Assembly (NCBI GenBank): GCA_016869775.1
Contig: VGDJ01000089.1
Coordinates: 1-5,078 of the forward strand
Direction of reading: 5' to 3'
DNA: 5,078 nucleotides
Origin: Alphaproteobacteria bacterium
Lineage (GTDB): Bacteria > Pseudomonadota > Alphaproteobacteria > Rickettsiales > UBA1997
The notes under the pieces were generated by a model that did not search any database, had not been told where the DNA came from, and worked only from the letters and a program-made list of their open reading frames with translations. Numbering within the stretch: position 1 is the first letter of the stretch; every line of letters starts with the position of its first letter. Below, one piece after another: positions 1 through 5,078 of this stretch. The position numbers were made by a program, and so were the translations under genes.

Positions 1-576
1 GGCTCTTCAATAGCAAATTGGGCACAAAATTTATTTAAATCTCGTAATATTCACAATATCGATAAAATTTTTTTACACACTCATCCCAGAATTTTTGGAT
101 ATGTTTTTAATCCTGTAAGTTTTTGGATAGCTCTTGATAAAAATGAAAATATTCGCGCTATAATTGCACAAGTTAATAACACTTTTAACGAAAGTCATTG
201 CTATTTAATATGTAATTATGACGGTTCGCAAATCCGCCAAGATCAATGGTTTGAAGCTGATAAAGAATTTCATGTTTCACCATTTTATTCAACCAAAGGA
301 AGTTACAAATTCCGTTTCATTTTTAATCAAAAAAACATTGCGGTTTGGATTGACTATTTTATTAATGAAAAAACATTATTGACGAGTGTAGTCTCAAAAA
401 AGAGAGTTCCTTTAAACGATATAAATTTAGCTCTAGCCTTTATAGCAATGCCATTTATGACATTAAAAATTATTGCATTAATTCACTGGCAAGCTTTAAA
501 AATTTTCATCAAAAAAATTAAATACATTCCAAAACCGCTTCAGCGTAAGACAAAAATTACTCAAAATAAAATTTAA
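1..576 (+). CDS. DUF1365 family protein, 5'-truncated by window edge
   Basis: Frame 1 is open from base 1 to the TAA at 574-576, giving 191 residues with no start codon of its own; family members are usually about 250-270 residues, so roughly 60-70 N-terminal residues lie off the left edge. A TTG at 379 is internal, not a start, because conserved family sequence continues upstream of it. DUF1365 hallmarks seen: THPRIFGYVFNPVSFW (visible residues 27-42), QVNNTF (57-62), FHVSPF (90-95), a KFRF strand (103-106), then the C-terminal MTLK (153-156) and IHWQALKIF (161-169) block, ending in a Lys-rich tail. The biochemical function of DUF1365 is not firmly known. It habitually sits beside CFA-type methyltransferases and flavin amine-oxidase-like proteins, and members belong to the Rhodobacter RpoE-ChrR regulon. 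The stop is 3 bases before the methyltransferase start, so the two are surely co-transcribed. Family call is confident; the role in lipid modification is inferred from context. Confidence 0.93.
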   Translation, partial: GSSIANWAQNLFKSRNIHNIDKIFLHTHPRIFGYVFNPVSFWIALDKNENIRAIIAQVNNTFNESHCYLICNYDGSQIRQDQWFEADKEFHVSPFYSTKGSYKFRFIFNQKNIAVWIDYFINEKTLLTSVVSKKRVPLNDINLALAFIAMPFMTLKIIALIHWQALKIFIKKIKYIPKPLQRKTKITQNKI

Positions 577-579
577 AAT

Positions 580-1731
580 ATGAAATACGATTTTTTATGG
601 GATGCCCTTGATAAAGTTCAATTCGGCTCCCTAACCATAATTATGCCTGATAAATCTCAAAGAACTTTTAAAGGTTCTAAAAGTGGCTATGTTGCGCATT
701 TAATCATTAAAGATATGGCGTGTATTGATTTTATTGTGAGTGGAGGTGATGTAGCTTTTGGCGAGTCTTATATTGAAGATATGTGGGGGACTGAAAATTT
801 ACCTAATCTGTTGTGCTTTTTTACTCAAAACTCTTCGACTTTAGAAAAATTTTTTCATGCCCGCAAATTTAAAGCTTTAATGCTGTACCTTTCCAGTTTA
901 TTTAGTAAAAACACTAAAGTTGGAAGTAAAAAAAATATTCAAAAACATTACGACCTGGGTAATGATTTTTATGAATTATGGCTTGATCCATCGATGACAT
1001 ACTCAAGTGCCTATTTTCACAAAAGTCATTATGGATTAACTAAGGCCCAACAAGAGAAATATCGTCATATTATCGACAAATTGCAGGGCAAAAAAATTCT
1101 TGAAATTGGTTGTGGTTGGGGAGGATTTGCCGAGGTTGCTTTAGAAAATAATTTTGAAATAAAATCTCTAACTATTTCGCAAAAGCAATTTGAATATGCC
1201 CAAAAAAGGCTCAACAAATTCGGGGATAAAATAAACTTAGCTCTTCAAGATTATCGTGAAGAGGAGGGTGTTTACGATAATGTAGTCTCAATTGAAATGT
1301 TTGAAGCGGTCGGGGTATCTTATTGGGATATTTATTTTAACAAAATTAATAAAGTTCTTAAATCTGAAGGTAAGGCTTTGATTCAGACCATTACTATAAA
1401 TGAAGAGGTTTTTGAGGATTACAAAAATCGGGTCGATTTTATTCAAAAGCATATTTTTCCGGGCGGAGTTTTGCCCTCAAAAGCTCGAATGAGACGACTA
1501 TTTGCCAAACACGGATTTAAGATCTTAAGCGAATTAGAATTTGGTCATGATTACGAGAAAACTCTTAGAATTTGGCTTAACAATTTTGATCACAAAAAAG
1601 ACCAAATATTGCAGTTAGGTTTTTCGGAACGATTTATCCGCAAATGGCGGTTTTATTTGAGTTATTGTATCGCAGGATTTAGCGCGCAAAGAACTGATGT
1701 GGTGATTTTTGAGATTCAAAAAATACAATAA
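580..1731 (+). CDS. cfa: Cyclopropane-fatty-acid-synthase-type SAM-dependent methyltransferase
   Basis: This 383-residue enzyme is predicted to transfer a methyl group from S-adenosylmethionine to the double bond of an unsaturated phospholipid acyl chain at the cytoplasmic membrane face. Residues 1-115 form the N-terminal lipid-binding region (FGESYIEDMW at 60-69). The conserved QKHYDLGNDFYELWLDPSMTY block spans 121-141, the SAM glycine loop ILEIGCGWGG is at 173-182, followed by LTISQKQ (197-203), QDYRE (223-227), IEMFEAVG (238-245), IFPGG-LPS (292-300) and the terminal YCIAGFSAQRTDVVIFEIQK. Relative to E. coli Cfa, the bicarbonate ligands Glu239 and Tyr317 correspond to Glu242 and Tyr325, but Cys139 and His266 correspond to Ser143 and Gln269. 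This suggests a subfamily that may make a methyl- or methylene-branched product rather than a cyclopropane; that is inference. Start: first ATG, 3 bases after the DUF1365 stop, with no Shine-Dalgarno-like sequence. Length is normal for the family. Confidence 0.95.
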   Translation: MKYDFLWDALDKVQFGSLTIIMPDKSQRTFKGSKSGYVAHLIIKDMACIDFIVSGGDVAFGESYIEDMWGTENLPNLLCFFTQNSSTLEKFFHARKFKALMLYLSSLFSKNTKVGSKKNIQKHYDLGNDFYELWLDPSMTYSSAYFHKSHYGLTKAQQEKYRHIIDKLQGKKILEIGCGWGGFAEVALENNFEIKSLTISQKQFEYAQKRLNKFGDKINLALQDYREEEGVYDNVVSIEMFEAVGVSYWDIYFNKINKVLKSEGKALIQTITINEEVFEDYKNRVDFIQKHIFPGGVLPSKARMRRLFAKHGFKILSELEFGHDYEKTLRIWLNNFDHKKDQILQLGFSERFIRKWRFYLSYCIAGFSAQRTDVVIFEIQKIQ

Positions 1732-1736
1732 CTAAC

Positions 1737-2288
1737 ATGAAAAAAATCAAGTTTTTATTTATTTTGTTTTTATGGTTTTTACCGCACTCATCTTGGTCAA
1801 AAAACAATTCTAATACAAATTTAATTTATTCCGAATTTGCGAACAATTTCAATGATCCAATCAAGATCGGAGACCACAATCTAAAGGTTTTTGGACTTAA
1901 GATTTATTTCATCGAATTGTTTAGTGATGAAGCTAAATTTTCTTATGAAAATAATTTAGCTATTGTCATAAATTATCAAAGAAATTTTCAAAAAAATCGC
2001 CTAGTTGAGCGCTCGATTCAAGAAATTTCTAAGCTCAACAATATTCAGGATAAAACTCTTCTTGACGATTACGAAAAAAAGTTAAATGAAATTTTTTCAG
2101 ATGTTAAGAAGGGCGATCGCAAAACCGCTTATTTCAACCCTAAAAAAGGTCTTAAACTATATTTTAATGGCCAATTGGTTGGAGAAATTAATGACTTAGT
2201 TTTTGCTAAAAGGTTTATGGATATCTGGTTAAATTCTGACTCGGCATATCCGCAAATGACCAAAGATATTACAGCAAAAAATGAATAA
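1737..2288 (+). CDS. Exported chalcone-isomerase-like protein
   Basis: A 183-residue protein with a classic N-terminal signal peptide: Lys-rich start, a hydrophobic core at residues 6-15, and a plausible cleavage after Ser-Trp-Ser (19-21). The mature part matches the bacterial chalcone-isomerase-like fold (Chalcone_3 type): KIGDHNLKVFGLKIYFIELF (43-62), an AIVINYQRN strand (75-83), a helical stretch around 88-120, the conserved KKGDRKTAYFNPKKGLKLYFNG segment (124-145), then VGEINDLVFAKRFMDIWLN (148-166). It lacks the usual C-terminal LR..LLG ending; here the tail reads MTKDITAKNE. True flavonoid chemistry is not expected in this context. Family members occur next to CFA-type methyltransferases and DUF3833 lipoproteins, and a role in binding or handling fatty acids in the periplasm is a reasonable guess, since some plant homologues bind fatty acids. 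The gene starts 5 bases after the methyltransferase stop and overlaps the transporter gene by 8 bases. Family call is fairly sure; activity unknown. Confidence 0.85.
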   Translation: MKKIKFLFILFLWFLPHSSWSKNNSNTNLIYSEFANNFNDPIKIGDHNLKVFGLKIYFIELFSDEAKFSYENNLAIVINYQRNFQKNRLVERSIQEISKLNNIQDKTLLDDYEKKLNEIFSDVKKGDRKTAYFNPKKGLKLYFNGQLVGEINDLVFAKRFMDIWLNSDSAYPQMTKDITAKNE

Positions 2289-3543
2289 AAAAAACGTTAT
2301 CAATTACTCTATTTTAGCTACTCCATTAGCTTTTGTGGGATTACCAATCTATATAAATGTTAGCGATTTTTATATCCGCAATTTTGACATTAATATTGCT
2401 TATCTGGCTTTTGTGATTTTATTTGTAAGATTTGTCGATGCTATACAAGAACCTTTTCTTGGGCTTTTCTCGGATTTTTTGATTAGAAAAAAAATTTCTC
2501 ACAAAAAAATAGTTTATGTGAGTTCGGTATTTTTATCATTGAGTTTTTTTGCACTTTTTAATCCCCCTAGCATTCTTCAAGGCTTTTATATTCTGGCATG
2601 GATATTTTTATCGATGATTGCAACTTATACTTTTTATAATTTGTGTTTAGTAAATTTTGAATCTTTGGCGGTAATAATTGCCAAAAATTCAAAACAAAGA
2701 ATTGAAATCAATTCATATAAAGAATTTTGTGGTTTAATTGGTATTATTATTGCTTCAGCAAGTCCTACAATTCTGCGTTTGAGCTTAGGTGATTCAAAAA
2801 ATAATTATTTTTTTCTTAGCCTAATTTTTATTGGTCTTATGCTAATAACCATAATTTTCTTTTTTAATAAATTAGAAGAAAAGATCATCACAACTAGCGA
2901 AAAATTTAGCGTAAAAAAAATTCTTGGCGAAATTTTTGCACATAAAATATTTATTAAATTAATGCTAATTTTTTTAATTAATTCCCTTGCAGTGAGTATG
3001 CCTGCCTCAGTAATTCCGTTTTATGTGACCGATGTTTTGAAGGTTCCAGAAAAAATTGGTGCATTTTTGGTAATTTATTTTTTATCAGCGGGTTTATTCG
3101 TAGTTTTTTGGAAAAAATTAACCGAAAAAATCGGCAAAATTGAGGCTTGGCTTATATCAATTTTTGGAAGTATCGTAACTTTTATATTTGCTTATTTTAT
3201 AGATAGCGCGAATTATCAATTTTTTTATTTAGTATGTTTTTTTTCTGGGGTATTTTTGGGGGCTGATTTAATTATGCCCCCATCTTTAATTTCTGAAGTG
3301 ATTCACAAAAAACCAGATAAAATAACAAGTTTTATGGCCTTTTGGAGTATGATAAACAAAGGGGGATTAATGCTTGCATCTTTTATTTCGTTAATAGTTT
3401 TATCGTTGGTAAATTTTGATGCAAAAGCTGTAAATGATGAGTCAATAACTGTTATTCCAGTTCTTTACGCCATAATTCCTTGTGCCTTAAAACTGCTTGT
3501 TGTTTTATTCATTATCAAATCAAAATCGATTCGAAATCTATGA
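2281..3543 (+). CDS. MFS transporter of the GPH (MFS_2) type
   Basis: This 420-residue, very hydrophobic protein has about 12 membrane segments, with a cytoplasmic, Lys-rich central loop near residues 197-222. The N-terminus NYSILATPLAFVGLPIYI (8-25) and the RFVDAIQEPFLGLFSD motif (50-65) resemble the glycoside-pentoside-hexuronide:cation symporter group, whose consensus is roughly R-hD-hh-DP-hG-hhsD. Here the usual Asp-Pro is Glu57-Pro58. A second conserved region is SGVFLGADLIMPPSLISEVI (322-341), where GPH proteins have a D-hhP...hhsDhI-type motif. Family members mostly import sugars with Na+ or H+. In lipid-modification clusters like this one, including the Rhodobacter ChrR-regulated operon, the substrate is unknown, so a sugar substrate should not be assumed. 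The ATG overlaps the end of the upstream gene by 8 bases and the TGA overlaps the next gene's ATG (ATGA), pointing to translational coupling. An 8-A run (2287-2294) follows the start codon. Confidence 0.88.
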   Translation: MNKKNVINYSILATPLAFVGLPIYINVSDFYIRNFDINIAYLAFVILFVRFVDAIQEPFLGLFSDFLIRKKISHKKIVYVSSVFLSLSFFALFNPPSILQGFYILAWIFLSMIATYTFYNLCLVNFESLAVIIAKNSKQRIEINSYKEFCGLIGIIIASASPTILRLSLGDSKNNYFFLSLIFIGLMLITIIFFFNKLEEKIITTSEKFSVKKILGEIFAHKIFIKLMLIFLINSLAVSMPASVIPFYVTDVLKVPEKIGAFLVIYFLSAGLFVVFWKKLTEKIGKIEAWLISIFGSIVTFIFAYFIDSANYQFFYLVCFFSGVFLGADLIMPPSLISEVIHKKPDKITSFMAFWSMINKGGLMLASFISLIVLSLVNFDAKAVNDESITVIPVLYAIIPCALKLLVVLFIIKSKSIRNL

Positions 3544-4076
3544 AAAAAAATCTTTTAATAATCAATATTTTGTTCGCCATGCTTTGCTTTTCTTGCTCAA
3601 GTCACTCACCGCAAATTTATTCTTTAAATTCTCCAAAAATGGATATTCGGAATTATTTTCGAGGCAATCTTGAAGCCTTCGGAATCCTACAAGATCGGAG
3701 TGGCAAGGTTATCAAAACTTTCACCGTCAAAATGAAAGGATCTTGGCAAGGTAATGATGGGAAGCTTGAAGAGGATTTTGTATTTTCGGATGGTAAAACC
3801 GATCATCGAGTTTGGGAATTAAAAGTTGCTGATGACCATAATTTTATTGGAAAAGCCGGAGATGTTGTTGGTGAGGCCAGAGGAGAGCAGTATGGTAACG
3901 CCATGCGCATGAATTATGTTCTAACCATTCCCGTCGATAATCGTAAAATAAATGTTAAAATTAACGATTGGATGTATCTAATCGATAACGACTCTTTAGT
4001 TAATGTATCTGAGCTCAGAAAATTCGGATTCAAGGTTGCTACTCTTACAATTGGTTTTAAAAAAATCGGCATCTAA
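3540..4076 (+). CDS. DUF3833 family lipoprotein
   Basis: The start is the ATG at 3540, which forms an ATGA overlap with the transporter stop; a longer in-frame reading from 3480 would bury the signal peptide and overlap the transporter by 64 bases. The resulting 178-residue protein begins with Lys-Lys, a hydrophobic stretch (5-17) and Cys19 preceded by Ser18, a degenerate lipobox (Cys-Phe-Ser-Cys) that suggests lipid attachment. The mature part carries the DUF3833 pattern: MDIRNYFRGNLEAFGILQDRSGKV (34-57), GSWQGNDGKLEEDFVFSDGK (67-86), RVWEL (90-94), DVVGEARGEQYGNAMRMNY (108-126), INDWMYLID (141-149), and a C-terminal KFGFKVATLTIGFKK (161-175), which looks like a lipocalin-like beta barrel in outline. 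Biochemical function is unknown. Family members are regularly found beside CFA-type methyltransferases and chalcone-isomerase-like proteins, which supports a role in envelope lipid handling. Length is normal. The stop is 2 bases before the next ATG. Confidence 0.92.
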   Translation: MKKNLLIINILFAMLCFSCSSHSPQIYSLNSPKMDIRNYFRGNLEAFGILQDRSGKVIKTFTVKMKGSWQGNDGKLEEDFVFSDGKTDHRVWELKVADDHNFIGKAGDVVGEARGEQYGNAMRMNYVLTIPVDNRKINVKINDWMYLIDNDSLVNVSELRKFGFKVATLTIGFKKIGI

Positions 4077-4078
4077 TC

Positions 4079-4870
4079 ATGAAAAATTGTTGGCTTATTG
4101 GGGCAAGCTCAGGAATTGGCTTTGAGCTGGCAAAAAAACTATGTGCCAATGGCTATAATGTTGTAATTTCTTCACGCTCTTTTGAAAATTTATCGCAACT
4201 CAAAGAGACAGTCTTGCTTGATAAAAAACAAAGTAAAAATCCACAGCAATTTGGCGAAATTCACATTGAAATCGTTGATGTTGCAAGCTACGAAAATGTC
4301 AAAAAATCATGGCAATCAATTTTAAATAAATTTGAAAAAATTGATTTAGCAATTTTTGCTAGCGCCCTGTACGAAAGAATGAATTTAGAAAATTTTGATA
4401 TTGATTTTGCCAAAAAAACCATGGATATAAATTTTAATGGTTTTTTGAATTTTTTACATGTGATAACCCCCGAATTTTTTAAAAACAAAAGTGGACATAT
4501 CGCTACAATAGCAAGTGTTGCAGGTTATAGAGGTTTACCGCAATCTTTTTGTTATGGCGCATCAAAATCAGCAATAATAAATTTATGTGAAGGAATTTAT
4601 CCGGAGTTGAGGGCTAACAATATCGATATATCGGTTATTAATCCTGGATTTGTTAAAACTCGCCTTACTGAAAAAAATAATTTTGATATGCCATTTATAA
4701 TTTCAGCGCAAGAGGCTTCGAGCTATATTTATAAAGGTTTGATGGCTAAAAAGTTTGAAATCCATTTCCCAAAAAAATTTACTTTGATTTTAAAGTTTTT
4801 GCGCATCATTCCTTATAGATTTTATTTATTTCTAATAAATAAAATTTATCAAAAGAATATTTCAAAATAA
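4079..4870 (+). CDS. Short-chain dehydrogenase/reductase (classical SDR)
   Basis: A 263-residue NAD(P)H-dependent oxidoreductase with a Rossmann fold. The cofactor glycine motif GASSGIG is at residues 8-14; Arg33 after strand 2 suggests NADP(H) preference; Asp68 sits in the VDV adenine-contacting turn. The catalytic set is complete: Asn118, Ser146, Tyr159 and Lys163 (YGASK), with the expected 13-residue Ser-Tyr spacing, followed by the NPGFVKTRL loop (188-196). The usual NNAG motif is replaced by Phe-Ala-Ser-Ala (93-96). The C-terminus (about 230-258) is a hydrophobic and basic stretch ending in IPYRFYLFLINKIYQ, which may associate with the membrane. The substrate cannot be read from sequence; the operon suggests a modified fatty acid or lipid aldehyde/ketone/alcohol intermediate. 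The ATG is 2 bases after the DUF3833 stop, with no Shine-Dalgarno-like sequence. The 3' end of the gene contains a long A/T hairpin (4815-4849). Family is certain; substrate unknown. Confidence 0.95.
   Translation: MKNCWLIGASSGIGFELAKKLCANGYNVVISSRSFENLSQLKETVLLDKKQSKNPQQFGEIHIEIVDVASYENVKKSWQSILNKFEKIDLAIFASALYERMNLENFDIDFAKKTMDINFNGFLNFLHVITPEFFKNKSGHIATIASVAGYRGLPQSFCYGASKSAIINLCEGIYPELRANNIDISVINPGFVKTRLTEKNNFDMPFIISAQEASSYIYKGLMAKKFEIHFPKKFTLILKFLRIIPYRFYLFLINKIYQKNISK
4815..4849 (+). repeat. A/T inverted repeat (hairpin) inside the SDR 3' end
   Basis: TTTATTTATT (4821-4830) is followed by a TCT loop (4831-4833) and its exact reverse complement AATAAATAAA (4834-4843). Pairing continues outward at 4820/4844 and 4819/4845, through one G-U wobble (4818/4846), then 4817/4847, 4816/4848 and 4815/4849, giving about 16 pairs with a three-base loop. 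It encodes part of the SDR C-terminal helix, about 20 bases before the stop codon. The stem has almost no G-C, and the nearest T-run (4871-4876) is 21 bases further on, so it is not a standard intrinsic terminator. It could stabilise the mRNA 3' region or mark a processing point before the metal-transporter gene; it could also be chance in AT-rich DNA. Confidence 0.6.
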
Positions 4871-4887
4871 TTTTTTAAAATATTTAA

Positions 4888-5078
4888 ATGACCAATAAAT
4901 CTAACAACCATATCGTTTTTTCTTATTCATTTAATCAAGATGGAAGCGCTTCAAAGCTTGATAATCGTGAAGTTGCAATTGAGCTAAAAAATCCAAATTT
5001 ATCTTGGGTTCATCTCGATGCATCGAATAAATCGACCAAAAATTGGCTTCAAAAAGAGGTCAATTATCTTGATAATTT
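4888..5078 (+). CDS. CorA/ZntB-like divalent metal transporter, 3'-truncated by window edge
   Basis: An open frame starts at ATG 4888 and runs to the window end without a stop (63 complete codons visible). The sequence begins MTNKSNNHIVFSYSF, continues with a charged segment, then LSWVHLDASNKSTKNWLQKE and VNYLDN. The W-hHLd...s..WL...-hd pattern matches the start of the cytoplasmic N-terminal domain of CorA-family proteins, especially the ZntB branch (E. coli ZntB has a comparable CWLHLN...AQWL). The membrane segments and the GMN signature that would prove the family lie beyond the right edge. Full proteins are about 320-340 residues and transport Mg2+ or Zn2+ as pentamers. The start is 17 bases after the SDR stop, close enough for co-transcription, but its link with the lipid genes is unclear. 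No Shine-Dalgarno-like sequence is seen before the ATG. Confidence 0.65.
   Translation, partial: MTNKSNNHIVFSYSFNQDGSASKLDNREVAIELKNPNLSWVHLDASNKSTKNWLQKEVNYLDN

Noticed and set aside
379..576. Separate 65-residue gene starting at TTG 379
   Set aside because: It is the C-terminal part of the DUF1365 frame, which is open and conserved from base 1; the TTG is an internal Leu codon.
1737..2288. Genuine flavonoid chalcone isomerase
   Set aside because: The protein has a signal peptide, belongs to the bacterial Chalcone_3-like group, and has no flavonoid pathway genes nearby.
3480..3542. Longer N-terminus for the DUF3833 lipoprotein, starting at 3480
   Set aside because: It would overlap the transporter by 64 bases and bury the signal peptide; ATG 3540 gives a Lys-Lys-hydrophobic-Cys lipoprotein start and an ATGA junction.
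4288..4488. Minus-strand open frame of 66 codons
   Set aside because: It lies entirely within the SDR gene, opposite its conserved catalytic-Asn region, and its Lys/Phe/Ser-rich translation resembles no protein family.
4871..4887. Intrinsic terminator between the SDR and the CorA/ZntB-like gene
   Set aside because: There is a T6 run but no G-C stem directly before it; the A/T hairpin upstream ends 21 bases away and inside the coding sequence.
4871..4890. Promoter for the CorA/ZntB-like gene
   Set aside because: TATAAT-like strings are everywhere in such AT-rich sequence and no convincing -35/-10 pair with proper spacing stands out.

Overview
The window is a compact, one-direction (+ strand) gene run from an AT-rich bacterium (about 30% G+C by eye) using the standard bacterial code: TGA is a stop, for example at the end of the transporter gene. 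Family content and order point to a proteobacterium. An alphaproteobacterium is the best guess, because a DUF1365 / CFA-type methyltransferase / GPH-type transporter / SDR set resembles the cluster under RpoE-ChrR (singlet oxygen) control in Rhodobacter sphaeroides. The host assignment is inference.

Layout: (1) 1-576, the 3' part of a DUF1365 gene whose start lies off the left edge; (2) 580-1731, a cyclopropane-fatty-acid-synthase-type SAM methyltransferase; (3) 1737-2288, an exported chalcone-isomerase-like protein; (4) 2281-3543, a GPH/MFS-type 12-helix transporter; (5) 3540-4076, a DUF3833 lipoprotein; (6) 4079-4870, a classical short-chain dehydrogenase; (7) 4888-5078, the 5' end of a CorA/ZntB-like metal transporter, cut by the right edge. 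Genes 1-6 are separated by 2-5 bases or overlap by 4-8 bases, so they are almost certainly one operon. Gene 7 follows after 17 bases and may be a read-through member or an unrelated neighbour. No non-coding stretch exceeds 20 bases, and I see no RNA gene, mobile element, CRISPR array or clear promoter.

How the genes may work together: the set looks like an envelope-lipid modification module. The methyltransferase would alkylate an unsaturated acyl chain in membrane phospholipid. DUF1365, and probably a flavin amine-oxidase-like protein further upstream (not in the window), would act with it. The SDR would supply an NAD(P)H redox step. The periplasmic chalcone-isomerase-like protein and the DUF3833 lipoprotein would act at or beyond the inner membrane, and the transporter would move an intermediate or lipid-linked solute. 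In related bacteria such sets are linked to photo-oxidative stress and, in Rhodobacter, to methylated furan fatty acids. The roles of the chalcone-isomerase-like, DUF3833 and transporter members are not established to my knowledge.

Two sequence details stand out. The methyltransferase has Ser and Gln where the E. coli Cfa bicarbonate site has Cys and His. A long, nearly perfect all-A/T hairpin lies inside the end of the SDR gene.
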